Position numbers and translations under genes: made by a program. Positions 1 through 7,506 of a DNA stretch of 11,688 bases are shown here, piece after piece. The stretch comes from DATBWZ01 sp036514535 (GTDB lineage: Bacteria; JAMCPX01; DATBWZ01). The notes beneath the pieces were generated by a model. It was not told the origin of the DNA. It searched no databases and worked only from the letters and a program-made list of their open reading frames with translations. The stretch is from the NCBI GenBank assembly GCA_036514535.1, contig DATBWZ010000021.1, forward strand, positions 1-11,688, written 5' to 3'. Position 1 is the stretch's first letter. Every line of letters starts with the position of its first letter.

Positions 1-1188
1 TGCATGTATGAATTTTGCTCCATGTCTTATTATCCCGTCTTTTTCTGCTTTTGAGCCCACCATAAACCCGGGAACATCCGCTAAAAACAAAAGCGGAATG
101 TTAAATGCGTCACAGAGCCATACAAACCTTGCAGCCTTATCCGAGGCATTTATATCAATAACCCCGCCGTAGACCATTGTATTGTTTGCGACTATGCCCA
201 CAGGATAACCGCCAATTCTCCCGAATCCGGTTATAATATTTTTGGCCCACTGGGGTTTTATATCAAAGAAATAACCATCATCCAGTATTAATTTTATTAT
301 CCTGTGCGTGCTGTATGCCTGCCGAGGATTATCAGGCACTATTTCAAGTATTTTGTTGTCAAGTAATGCATCCATGTTGCCTGAAAACTCTTTGCGCGGG
401 GGCTTTTCGTCGCAGTTATTCGGAAAAAAGGAAAGATATTCCTTCAATGCTTTTATGCATTCCTCGTCACTCTCAACCTCCAGATCCCCCACACCGCTCG
501 TCTCACAATGAACCTTGGAACCGCCGAGGTCATTCTCGTTAACATCCTCGCCTATCACCATCTTTACAAGCGGCGGTCCGCCGAGCCCCATAAAGCTTTT
601 GTTCTTAACCATGGGAACAAAATCGGCAAGCCCTGGTATATATGCTGTGCCGGCAAATCCCGGCCCCATCATAGCTGCAACAAGGGGGATAACGCCGGAC
701 ATAAGCGATTCTTCCTTAAACAGGTATCCACTGTTGGCAAAAACTGCAATCTGTTCGCCTGAGCCGCCGAATCCGCCGGAGCCAGACGGCGCAATTCTTG
801 CGCCTCCGGAGTCAAGTATCCATATCATCGGGATTTTTGATTTTAATACTATTTCTCTTATCCTGGTTGCCTTTTGTTCACTGGTTAAACCCATTGATCC
901 GCCCTTTACGGTATAGTCATATGCAACTATGCCGGCGTATCTGCCGTTTACCTTTCCGTATCCTGCGACCACTCCGTCCGCATCGGGGGCTTCCCTGTTT
1001 CCTTCAGCAGCAAGTATTCCCATCTCAATAAAAGTGCCTTTATCAAAAAGCAGATCCAGCCTTTCTCTGACTGTCAGCTTGCCCCTTTCGTGCTGTCTTC
1101 TGGTTTTTTCCTCTCCGCCGCCCTGCCTGGCTGTTTCCCTTAATTTCTGAAGGTATCCAATATCCGGTAATTTTTTCTCCTCGCTCAT
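1..1188 (-). CDS. acyl-CoA carboxylase carboxyltransferase (beta) subunit, 3' end beyond the window
   Basis: Open for 396 codons from ATG at 1188 to base 1 with no stop, so about 100-120 C-terminal residues are missing (family about 510-520). It would transfer the carboxyl group between carboxybiotin and an acyl-CoA in the cytoplasm. The N-terminal crotonase-like half carries DSGGAR at residues 126-131, a Gly-rich loop at about 136-143 and LGGSKVHCETSGV at about 221-233. The C-terminal half shows GRIGGYPVGIVANN (323-336), DVPGFMVGS (371-379) and GIIRHGAK (385-392), which set the second oxyanion site. The start has an ideal AGGAGGA (1197-1203) overlapping the upstream accC stop, with an 8-nt spacer, so the two genes are translationally linked. 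The motifs mix propionyl-CoA carboxylase (GIIRHGAK) and methylcrotonyl-CoA carboxylase (GPPLVK, HCETSGV) features, so the substrate (propionyl-, methylcrotonyl-, glutaconyl- or another acyl-CoA) cannot be assigned. A decarboxylase role is also possible. Confidence 0.93.
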   Translation of the reverse strand, partial: MSEEKKLPDIGYLQKLRETARQGGGEEKTRRQHERGKLTVRERLDLLFDKGTFIEMGILAAEGNREAPDADGVVAGYGKVNGRYAGIVAYDYTVKGGSMGLTSEQKATRIREIVLKSKIPMIWILDSGGARIAPSGSGGFGGSGEQIAVFANSGYLFKEESLMSGVIPLVAAMMGPGFAGTAYIPGLADFVPMVKNKSFMGLGGPPLVKMVIGEDVNENDLGGSKVHCETSGVGDLEVESDEECIKALKEYLSFFPNNCDEKPPRKEFSGNMDALLDNKILEIVPDNPRQAYSTHRIIKLILDDGYFFDIKPQWAKNIITGFGRIGGYPVGIVANNTMVYGGVIDINASDKAARFVWLCDAFNIPLLFLADVPGFMVGSKAEKDGIIRHGAKFIHA

Positions 1189-1201
1189 AAATTGCATCCT
1201 C

Positions 1202-2539
1202 CTATTGTTTACTTAATTTTTCTATAAAATGCGTATCGTACCCGCCTTCTTTAAAAAGGCCGGATGAACAGGCTTTGATTAAAAAGGGAATATTTGTTTT
1301 GATGCCGCTTATTTTATAATCGCCGAGCGCGGAAATCATTCTGTCTAAGGCGTCTTTTCTGGTTTTACCATGGGCTATCAGTTTGGCAATCAGTGGATCG
1401 TAAAATTGCGTGATTGTATCACCTGCTGTATATCCGCTGTCAACCCTTATGCCTTCGCCACGCGGTTCCGCATAGTCAATTATTCTGCCAGGCGATGGAT
1501 AGAACCTTTCCGGGTCTTCAGCGTAAATCCTTGATTCAATTGCCCATCCGGAAATATTTAAGGTTTCTTCCTTGATTGGAATATCTTCGCCGGATGCAAT
1601 CCTGATTTGCAATTCCACAATGTCTGCCCCGCTTATCTCTTCTGTTACGGGATGTTCAACCTGCAGCCTTGTGTTTGCCTCAAGAAAATAAAATTTTTTG
1701 TGTTTATCAACCATAAATTCAATTGTGCACGCATTTATATAATCAATTCCGTTTATCAGTTTTTTTGCGGCATCTCTTAGATCTTTTCTGAGATCTTCCG
1801 TAACATAAGCAGATGGCGACTCTTCTATCACCTTCTGGTGCCTTCGTTGAACAGAACATTCCCTTTCATAAAATGCAACCGTATTCCCATTCTTGTCTCT
1901 AAGCACCTGAATTTCTATGTGATGCGGTTCTTCAAGATATTTTTCAATGTAAATCCTGCCATCTCCGAAGGCGGCGCTGGCGCGGTTTGATGTCTCTGCA
2001 AAAGCCTTCTCAAGAGCCTCTTCTTTGTCTACTTTTTTCATTCCGATCCCGCCGCCGCCCGCTGATGCTTTCAATAGCACAGGATAGGATAATTCTTTGC
2101 ATATTTCTCTTGCTTCATCCAGATCCTTCAGAATTTTGCTCCCGGGGACAACCGGAATGGACAGCCTTTTTGCAACTTCTCTTGCTTCGGCTTTGTCGCC
2201 CATGGCGGATACTGCTTCAGCATTTGGACCAATGAAAATAATCTTTGCTTTTTCACATGCTTTAATAAATTCAGGATTTTCAGACACAAACCCATAACCT
2301 GGATGAACTGCATCGCATTGTTTTTTAACCGCAATATTTATGATTTTATCAATGTTCAGATAACTCTCTTGAGGGGACTTGCCGCCGAGCCTTTCTTTTT
2401 CATCAGCCTCTTTTATAAACAGGGCGTTTTCGTCAATATCGGAATAGACAGCCGTGGTTTTGATATGCAATTTCCCGGCGGTTCTTATTATCCTTCTTGC
2501 AATTTCGCCCCTGTTCGCAATTAAGATTGATTTTATCAT
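1202..2539 (-). CDS. accC: biotin carboxylase (stand-alone AccC-type subunit)
   Basis: 445 residues, close to the 449 of E. coli AccC, with no biotinyl domain attached. It carries out ATP- and bicarbonate-dependent carboxylation of the biotin on a separate carrier protein. The biotin carboxylase N-terminal domain (1-110) has IANRGEIA and HPGYGFVSEN (79-88). The ATP-grasp domain (about 115-310) has MGDK (K116), KASAGGGGIGM (K158 and the Gly loop), ECSVQRRHQKVIEE (K236) and EANTRLQVEHP (E287, N289, R291, E295). The C-terminal domain has ESRIYAEDP with R337. All catalytic residues recognisable from the family are present. It is the first gene of a pair with the carboxyltransferase, whose Shine-Dalgarno sequence overlaps this gene's TAG. 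Together they would form an acyl-CoA carboxylase that takes its biotin carrier from elsewhere. No Shine-Dalgarno precedes the ATG, but a sigma-70-like promoter lies almost directly on it. The symbol rests on the subunit type; the holoenzyme is more likely a catabolic acyl-CoA carboxylase than fatty-acid-synthesis ACC. Confidence 0.95.
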   Translation of the reverse strand: MIKSILIANRGEIARRIIRTAGKLHIKTTAVYSDIDENALFIKEADEKERLGGKSPQESYLNIDKIINIAVKKQCDAVHPGYGFVSENPEFIKACEKAKIIFIGPNAEAVSAMGDKAEAREVAKRLSIPVVPGSKILKDLDEAREICKELSYPVLLKASAGGGGIGMKKVDKEEALEKAFAETSNRASAAFGDGRIYIEKYLEEPHHIEIQVLRDKNGNTVAFYERECSVQRRHQKVIEESPSAYVTEDLRKDLRDAAKKLINGIDYINACTIEFMVDKHKKFYFLEANTRLQVEHPVTEEISGADIVELQIRIASGEDIPIKEETLNISGWAIESRIYAEDPERFYPSPGRIIDYAEPRGEGIRVDSGYTAGDTITQFYDPLIAKLIAHGKTRKDALDRMISALGDYKISGIKTNIPFLIKACSSGLFKEGGYDTHFIEKLSKQ

Positions 2540-2544
2540 AAGCT

Positions 2545-2573
2545 ATAATATTTTAAAGTATATCTTATTTCAA
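2545..2573 (-). promoter_or_regulatory. sigma-70-type promoter of the accC-carboxyltransferase pair
   Basis: On the minus strand, TTGAAA (2573-2568) is followed by a 17-nt spacer and TATTAT (2550-2545). The A of the accC ATG (2539) is the sixth base after the -10 box, so transcription probably starts at or within a base or two of the start codon. This agrees with the absence of a Shine-Dalgarno. It was found by eye and has not been tested. Confidence 0.5.
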
Positions 2574-2614
2574 GAAAGTTAAAAGAAGTCAAGTAAAAAA
2601 ACAGAACTTTCTGC

Positions 2615-2643
2615 TTAACAAAGGACAAAATATCTGATATAAT
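2615..2643 (+). promoter_or_regulatory. sigma-70-type promoter of the lipoprotein gene
   Basis: TTAACA (2615-2620), a 17-nt spacer and a perfect TATAAT (2638-2643). The predicted start site is at about 2649-2652, on top of the ATG at 2652, so the mRNA would be leaderless or nearly so. If translation instead begins at the second ATG (2676), the leader would be about 25 nt. The 112-bp gap between the divergent genes (2540-2651) is AT-rich and holds this promoter and the accC promoter side by side. Confidence 0.55.
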
Positions 2644-2651
2644 TATTTGTT

Positions 2652-3395
2652 ATGAAGTTAGACCCGTGCGGATTTATGGGCTTGTTTAGATGCTTTATTG
2701 CAATTGTTATTTTGATTTTTAATGCCTCATGCAGCGAGGACACTCTGAGTAGGGCGCGCTCCGGAATCACGCTTATTGCAACCTTTCTTCCGGATACAGG
2801 AACAGAAGAAAATTCTTACAGAGTCTCGGCAAGCATAGGCGAAGGCAACCCCTTGTATGCGGATTACAAGCCCTTGATTGGCTGTTATTCCACCCTTATA
2901 CTGGCTGGCAACAATGTTTACAGAATTGAGGACAAAAATGCAAGCGGTGTTTATGAAACAGAGGACGGAATTATGATTCCGCCGGGAAGCGCTGTAACGC
3001 TGGATATTATATGCAATAGCGAGGAATATACAGTTGATTCAATAATTACTGAAACCACGACAGTAACCACTGTTGACCTTCCGTCAGAACATCCCGCTGG
3101 TGTAAATATGGCTGTGAATTTTGCGGGGCAATCTCACTGTCACAGATTGCTGTACCAGCATGAGATTGTTGAAGATACTTGTCCGTCTGCAGGCAGAAAG
3201 GCGGTTGAAATGTTCGGCAATCCGTTTGTCTCATCAATTACAATCAAGGCTGAAAGCATAACAAAGAGGGGCAGGTATTATCTCTACTTGATAGAATTTA
3301 CCGAGCCCGCAGGGACAGACTATTCAAAGAATTTAAGCCTTATGTCCAGACTGCTTGCGGGAAAGGTTACCCCTGCAGGGTTTATAGCAAGATAA
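2652..3395 (+). CDS. probable secreted lipoprotein of unknown function
   Basis: 247 residues; I do not recognise the family. The N-terminus has a hydrophobic stretch (about 11-23, LFRCFIAIVILIF) ending in N24-A25-S26-C27. This resembles a lipobox with an unusual Asn at -3, so export with lipidation at C27 is likely but not certain. The mature part is polar and beta-rich. It has a Thr-rich run at about 133-141, an SHCHR element at 161-165 and Cys at 78, 121, 163 and 177 that could form disulfides. It lacks a charged catalytic motif I can name. An alternative start is M9 (2676), which gives a tidier 18-residue signal peptide. Neither ATG has a good Shine-Dalgarno. The gene is alone on the plus strand, diverges from accC with its own promoter, and converges on the signalling operon, ending 47 bp from that operon's last stop. 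No intrinsic terminator is visible between the convergent genes. Confidence 0.75.
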   Translation: MKLDPCGFMGLFRCFIAIVILIFNASCSEDTLSRARSGITLIATFLPDTGTEENSYRVSASIGEGNPLYADYKPLIGCYSTLILAGNNVYRIEDKNASGVYETEDGIMIPPGSAVTLDIICNSEEYTVDSIITETTTVTTVDLPSEHPAGVNMAVNFAGQSHCHRLLYQHEIVEDTCPSAGRKAVEMFGNPFVSSITIKAESITKRGRYYLYLIEFTEPAGTDYSKNLSLMSRLLAGKVTPAGFIAR

Positions 3396-3442
3396 TCCTT
3401 CGTCTTAGCATGCTTTGGCATATCTTATGTTTCCGGCCTCTC

Positions 3443-5167
3443 TTATTCTCCCTGCGTCGCCATGGACTTGAAGACTACGGAGAAAATTATGCCGCCGATG
3501 GTATTCGGCACTATACTGATATTTCCTCCGTTGCGCTGAAAAAGTTGATAAGCAAGCGTGAGTCCAATGTCAAGGCGCATGGTTCTGCCTTTGGATTCAA
3601 CATCAATACGCGGATCAAATATCCGAATCTGTTCCTCTTGGGACAGTTCAAGCGTAGGATCAGCCAGAGTAATACAGGGTCCTTTCCCGTTGCTTCTGAT
3701 ACGGATGGTTATTGATGGCATTTCATCCTGAGAGTGCCTGTGGCTGTGTTTACATAGGAAAAAAAGCACATTAGACAGCGCGGTTTTTAAATCGTCCCGC
3801 GAGATATTTACGCGGATATTGTCTTCAACATCATAAATAATCTTGCGGTTGGTCGCTATTGGAGAAGATTGAAATTCCTCAGCATATTCCACCACCAGGT
3901 TGCCAAGGTCCACAATCTCCGTTTTGGTGTCAGTTTGGGGTCGCGATATGCTGGAAAAACCATGAACAAGATCAGCTATTCTCTGGACGCCATCCAGGGT
4001 ATCATTGATTACCTCTGCTATTTCCTGAATTAATGCAGTGGTTTGTTTTTCGCTGCCGCCCGAATCTAAGATGTTTCTGGCAAGTTTCTGTGCAGTTGCT
4101 TCATTTTGCGCAAGCAGGTATTCTGCTGCCTGCTTGGAGGACAGCCACAGGGAACCCACCGATGTAGAATAATCTCTAAGCATATGGAGATTTGCCCTGA
4201 CATAGGTCAGCGGGTTGTTGATTTCATGAGATACTGCCTCTGCAAGCCGTCCCGCGAGAGCCATTTTTTCGGTCTGAACGAGTTGATCCTGAGCAGAGGT
4301 TAATTCCTGCATCTTTTTTTCAAGTTCTCCGTAAAGGTTTGCATTGTCCATTGCAAGCGTAATCTGAGTGGCAAACACTGTGCCTCTTTGCATCTCGCTG
4401 ACAGTAAACAAAGGTTGCCCTTCATTGCGAAGCAGGACTAAAGAGCCGATTGTTCGCTCGCCCGTTGCAAGCGGGTATATAATTGCGGATATAAAGTGCT
4501 CCGCCAGCAGATCTTTACCTATATCCTGATTCTCCGGTGACGGGACGAGCAGAGGGATCCTTTTGTCGCCAGATTGTTCAATAAGTTTACGCAGTAAAGC
4601 ATCGCTTGGTGTATGATGTTCCGCCTGTTTATAAAATCCATAATCAGCGCCCTCTTTTTGGTTTAATATAAGACCGCTTGCTGTAGCCCGCATAATCCTG
4701 ATGGCCGTGTTGGCAATAAGATGAATAAGGTCCGGATATTTTAATGTGGACAGCAGTGCCCGGCTTGCCTCGTACAATGCTACAACGCCGTGGAGATGAC
4801 TTTTTTCCATTGCTTTCTCAAGCAAAATCTGAAGTTCTGAGAGGTTGAACGGTTTCTGAATATAATCGTAAGCCCCGTTCTTCATGCATTGCACTGCTGT
4901 CTCAACAGTCGCATATCCCGTAGCCACGATTATTTCTAAGTCCGGATCAACATTTTTTAGCGCCGCTACTGTCTCCTCGCCGCTCATTCCGGGCATCTTA
5001 AGATCAGTAATTGCCAGGTCAAATTTATGCTGCTTTATTATTTCCAATGCAGTTATTCCGTCCTCAGCAGTGGTAGTTTCGTAACCTGACTGGGACAGCT
5101 CATAGCTGAGCATCTCCCTTATCCCGATTTCATCATCAATTATCAATACCGATGTTTTTTGCTTCAT
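3443..5167 (-). CDS. REC-GAF-histidine kinase-like protein with degenerate ATPase domain
   Basis: 574 residues, cytoplasmic (no membrane segment). An N-terminal receiver (1-122) has a complete phosphorylation site: D11/D12, D55, T83, K105. A GAF-like sensor (about 128-275) is followed by a short coiled coil (276-300). The DHp helix carries SHEINNPL with H314, E315 and N318. The catalytic/ATP-binding region (about 420-568) is poorly conserved. The N-box Asn appears to be replaced (F470 in LSNVLFFLCKH). The G1 box reads ADPTLEL, keeping D503 but losing both glycines. The G2 box reads RLDIGLTLA, losing two glycines. It probably cannot bind ATP normally and may act as a phosphotransfer or phosphatase module. 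The start overlaps the upstream receiver gene by 4 nt (ATGA), with AGGAGG at 5174-5179 and a 6-nt spacer. It is the last gene of the operon. An active but divergent kinase is the alternative. Confidence 0.9.
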   Translation of the reverse strand: MKQKTSVLIIDDEIGIREMLSYELSQSGYETTTAEDGITALEIIKQHKFDLAITDLKMPGMSGEETVAALKNVDPDLEIIVATGYATVETAVQCMKNGAYDYIQKPFNLSELQILLEKAMEKSHLHGVVALYEASRALLSTLKYPDLIHLIANTAIRIMRATASGLILNQKEGADYGFYKQAEHHTPSDALLRKLIEQSGDKRIPLLVPSPENQDIGKDLLAEHFISAIIYPLATGERTIGSLVLLRNEGQPLFTVSEMQRGTVFATQITLAMDNANLYGELEKKMQELTSAQDQLVQTEKMALAGRLAEAVSHEINNPLTYVRANLHMLRDYSTSVGSLWLSSKQAAEYLLAQNEATAQKLARNILDSGGSEKQTTALIQEIAEVINDTLDGVQRIADLVHGFSSISRPQTDTKTEIVDLGNLVVEYAEEFQSSPIATNRKIIYDVEDNIRVNISRDDLKTALSNVLFFLCKHSHRHSQDEMPSITIRIRSNGKGPCITLADPTLELSQEEQIRIFDPRIDVESKGRTMRLDIGLTLAYQLFQRNGGNISIVPNTIGGIIFSVVFKSMATQGE

Positions 5168-5562
5168 AACACGCCTCCTATTCCCAGGTTTATTCCAAGA
5201 CAGCGTTCAATGGATGCAATAAGTTCATACATTCCAAATGGTTTAAATAAATACGCTGAAACGCCTTCCCTTATTGCTTTTGCCCGAGGATCGTTTTTTT
5301 TAATACCATTGCTGATCATAATAACTTTCTGTTTCGGGCGAATGCCCCTGATTTTAGCCCATACATCAAGACCGCCCATGTAAGGCATATGCACATCAAG
5401 GATAAGCAAGTCAAATGTCTGCTGTTTGACCATATTTAAAGCTTCTTCTCCATTGCCGGCAGTGGTAATCTTAAATCCCAGGGGCTCCAATACAAAGCGG
5501 CAAAGATCCCTGAAGTCTTTTTCATCGTCTGCTATTAAGATGCTTTTTGGAAAAACATTCAT
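5164..5562 (-). CDS. single-domain response regulator (CheY/Spo0F-like receiver)
   Basis: 132 residues from the ATG at 5562, a receiver domain and nothing else. The acidic pocket is D12/D13 and the phosphoacceptor is D56 (in LILDVHMP). The switch residue is S84, and K107 sits in FKPF. With no output domain it must act by protein contact or pass its phosphoryl group on. It lies between a full membrane kinase and a receiver-kinase hybrid with overlaps at both ends (TGATG upstream, ATGA downstream), so the three proteins are made together. A GTG three bases upstream (5565) is possible, but AGGAGG at 5569-5574 sits an ideal 6 nt from the ATG and only 3 nt from the GTG. Confidence 0.93.
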   Translation of the reverse strand: MNVFPKSILIADDEKDFRDLCRFVLEPLGFKITTAGNGEEALNMVKQQTFDLLILDVHMPYMGGLDVWAKIRGIRPKQKVIMISNGIKKNDPRAKAIREGVSAYLFKPFGMYELIASIERCLGINLGIGGVL

Positions 5563-7376
5563 CACTTGCCTCCTTCAGGAGTATAGCCAACCGGCAGGCA
5601 GAGATACATGGTGGTTCCCTTGCCGACCTCGCTCTTAACGCTGATCCTCCCTCCGTGCTGGTTAATGGTTTCGTAGACAATGCTTAGTCCAATGCCAGTG
5701 CCTTTACCGATTTCCTTGGTTGTAAAAAATGGGTCAAATATATTAGGAAGGATATCCTTGGATATACCGCAACCAGTGTCTGAAACCTCTATGCATACAT
5801 CGTTCCTGCTCTTGAGGATTGTCCGGAGTGTCAGATTCCCGCCGTCTTTCATGGCATCCATGGAATTTGTGCCAAGATTTATAACTACTTGATGTATTTG
5901 TAATTTATTCCCTCTGATAACCGGAAGACCTTCTGCAAGGTCCAGACGCACCTGCACATTCTGAGTTTTTGCGCGGGCTTCAATAAGGATCACTGCTTCA
6001 CGAATGACGGAGTTCAAATCAAAATCTTCTGTAATTTTTTTAATTGGCCGGGAAAATGTGAGCAGTTCCTGAACGAACGTCTTGGAACGTAGCGCCTCCC
6101 GGACAATGGATGTTACCGGCAGGCGCAGAGGGTCTCCTTCCGCTACCCTGCGTTCCATACCCTGAGCGAATCCAAGAATGATGCCGAGAGGGTTGTTGAT
6201 CTCGTGAGCTATACCCCCTGCAAGTTTGCCAATAGCCACCATCTTCTCTGATTGGATGAGAAAATCACGGGATTCCTTGAGTTTCTTTGTCATAGTGTTA
6301 AATGCTGTAATTAATTCTACTATCTCCAGATCGCCTTTTGCGGGTATCTCTATAGTCAGGTCCCCATTTGCAACCCTTGTGGTTGCTTCCACCAGAGATG
6401 TAAGAGTATGTGTAAATCTTGAGACGACCCACCATACAATAAATATAAGGCAGATTGTCAATCCGGCGGTTAATAAGGTCAATGCGATAATGCTGTATTG
6501 TACAACTATAAACACTACCTTGAAGGGGATAGAGAGGACAACTCGTACTGGAATTACCCTGTCTTCTTTATCCAGGTATCCTGTTAAAATATAACTTTTT
6601 ATCTCGGATTTGCCTTCCTCTATTTTTTTATTCTTCAGCCCCATTCCTACGGGAAGTTCAAGTCCCTTGTAGGATGGAATTGTTAACCAGTGAATTCCAA
6701 AATAAGGTTCTTTTTGTTTTTTGAAGTGCTCGTTGACTTCATCCGGAAGGGGAAATGAGACAGGTTTGTCATTAATATCCCTGTAGGTGCTTACAATCTT
6801 GCCCTCCTCCCCCCACAGGGATACTTCCATCGCTGTAATATTTTTAAGATCTTGCACATAGAGATCGTCCAATTGCATTGCTATTAACAGTGCAGGATGA
6901 TTATGAGTATTATGCTCGGTGCTTGTTGCAGTCATTATGGGTATTTTGTCACACAGAATAAATTGATGAGTTTTGCCAAGAGCCAACATTTCGCTCAGCC
7001 CTATAACATTTTTAGCGCATTCCGGGAAATTACTTTCAATCTTGCCCGCAGCAGAAACAGCGATCCAGAAGTTTTTCTCATTATAGGACGGCAAATATTT
7101 ATTGACAAGGGCATCAAGGGTGTTCCAGTCTGAGCGCTTCAGGGCGCCTGTTATTTCAGGGTTTTGCAATAATATATAAGCGTCGCGTTCAAGCCTTTGA
7201 AAAATCTTGGAGTTGTATACATTGAAAGAATTATTGTAAAAATAGAAAAGCCATTGATATGCGATATAGCGGTTAAATCCATACATCGTGATAATAGCGG
7301 ATAGCGCTATCTGTAATGCCGCCGCAAAGATTATAAAAGTTATAGCTGAGAGAATCATTTTTTTCTTAATAGTCAT
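5562..7376 (-). CDS. membrane sensor histidine kinase with HAMP domain
   Basis: 604 residues from ATG 7376. TM1 is at about 7-31. An extracytoplasmic sensor of about 255 residues follows (about 34-285), of a Cache-like size but not firmly recognised, and TM2 is at about 287-317. HAMP spans about 318-370. The DHp domain has IAHEINNPLG with phosphoacceptor H391. The catalytic domain is complete: N-box NLGTNSMDA (N504), G1 SDTGCG (D533), F-box DPFFTT and G2 GKGTGIGLS (559-564). It should autophosphorylate and feed the receiver encoded next, whose ATG overlaps this stop (TGATG). The start has a moderate GGGGTG element 6 nt upstream. A GTG at 7385 would add three residues but has no ribosome binding site. 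The first 101 bp of this 5' region are repeated upstream (7418-7518), and the start lies inside the tail of a 46-codon mini-ORF. The operon appears to be driven by the sigma-54-type promoter at 7551-7566. Confidence 0.93.
   Translation of the reverse strand: MTIKKKMILSAITFIIFAAALQIALSAIITMYGFNRYIAYQWLFYFYNNSFNVYNSKIFQRLERDAYILLQNPEITGALKRSDWNTLDALVNKYLPSYNEKNFWIAVSAAGKIESNFPECAKNVIGLSEMLALGKTHQFILCDKIPIMTATSTEHNTHNHPALLIAMQLDDLYVQDLKNITAMEVSLWGEEGKIVSTYRDINDKPVSFPLPDEVNEHFKKQKEPYFGIHWLTIPSYKGLELPVGMGLKNKKIEEGKSEIKSYILTGYLDKEDRVIPVRVVLSIPFKVVFIVVQYSIIALTLLTAGLTICLIFIVWWVVSRFTHTLTSLVEATTRVANGDLTIEIPAKGDLEIVELITAFNTMTKKLKESRDFLIQSEKMVAIGKLAGGIAHEINNPLGIILGFAQGMERRVAEGDPLRLPVTSIVREALRSKTFVQELLTFSRPIKKITEDFDLNSVIREAVILIEARAKTQNVQVRLDLAEGLPVIRGNKLQIHQVVINLGTNSMDAMKDGGNLTLRTILKSRNDVCIEVSDTGCGISKDILPNIFDPFFTTKEIGKGTGIGLSIVYETINQHGGRISVKSEVGKGTTMYLCLPVGYTPEGGK
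5569..5574 (-). promoter_or_regulatory. ribosome binding site that fixes the receiver start
   Basis: AGGAGG inside the last codons of the sensor kinase gene. The 6-nt spacing favours ATG 5562 over GTG 5565 as the start of the single-domain response regulator. Confidence 0.7.
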
Positions 7377-7388
7377 ATTTGGCACCCC
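7288..7388. repeat. 101-bp direct repeat, copy A (5' end of the sensor kinase gene)
   Basis: Matches 7418-7518 at 99 of 101 positions (differences at 7326 a/g and 7334 t/c), with a 130-bp period and a 29-bp unrelated spacer (7389-7417). It includes the kinase start, its GGGGTG ribosome-binding element and the code for TM1. A perfect 12-bp palindrome, GATAGCGCTATC (7301-7312), lies near the left end. Confidence 0.97.
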
Positions 7389-7506
7389 ATTCTTTTTGCA
7401 ACCTCCATCTGATCCTTGTGATAATAGCGGATAGCGCTATCTGTAATGCCGCCGCGAAGATTACAAAAGTTATAGCTGAGAGAATCATTTTTTTCTTAAT
7501 AGTCAT
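7366..7506 (-). CDS. 46-codon mini-ORF: duplicated kinase N-terminus, one membrane helix
   Basis: Starts at ATG 7506 behind GAGGGG with an 8-nt gap. Residues 1-30 repeat the kinase start (MTIKKKMILSAITF, then a hydrophobic helix) with one Ile-to-Val change. The period is 130 bp, not a multiple of three, so the frame then runs into a new basic tail (RIRWRLQKEW, GAKYDY) and stops at TAA 7368-7366. The stop lies 9-11 bases inside the real kinase gene, so ribosomes finishing here could restart at kinase ATG 7376. The product would be a Lys-rich N-terminus, one transmembrane segment and a cationic amphipathic tail. It may be a remnant of a tandem duplication, or a translated peptide that couples or tempers kinase synthesis. 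Expression is unproven. Confidence 0.45.
   Translation of the reverse strand: MTIKKKMILSAITFVIFAAALQIALSAIITRIRWRLQKEWGAKYDY

Noticed and set aside
515..916. 133-codon plus-strand open frame
   Set aside because: Antisense to the carboxyltransferase, whose minus-strand frame is open and conserved over the whole region.
3371..3380. CCCTGCAGGG palindrome as a terminator between the convergent genes
   Set aside because: It has no loop and no T-run and lies inside the lipoprotein coding sequence, so it is most likely chance.
6226..6594. 122-codon plus-strand open frame
   Set aside because: Antisense to the HAMP and TM2 region of the sensor kinase. There is no ribosome binding site or family signal.
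7377..7385. GTG at 7385 as the start of the sensor kinase
   Set aside because: There is no Shine-Dalgarno upstream of it, whereas the ATG at 7376 has GGGGTG at a workable distance and matches the start used in copy B.
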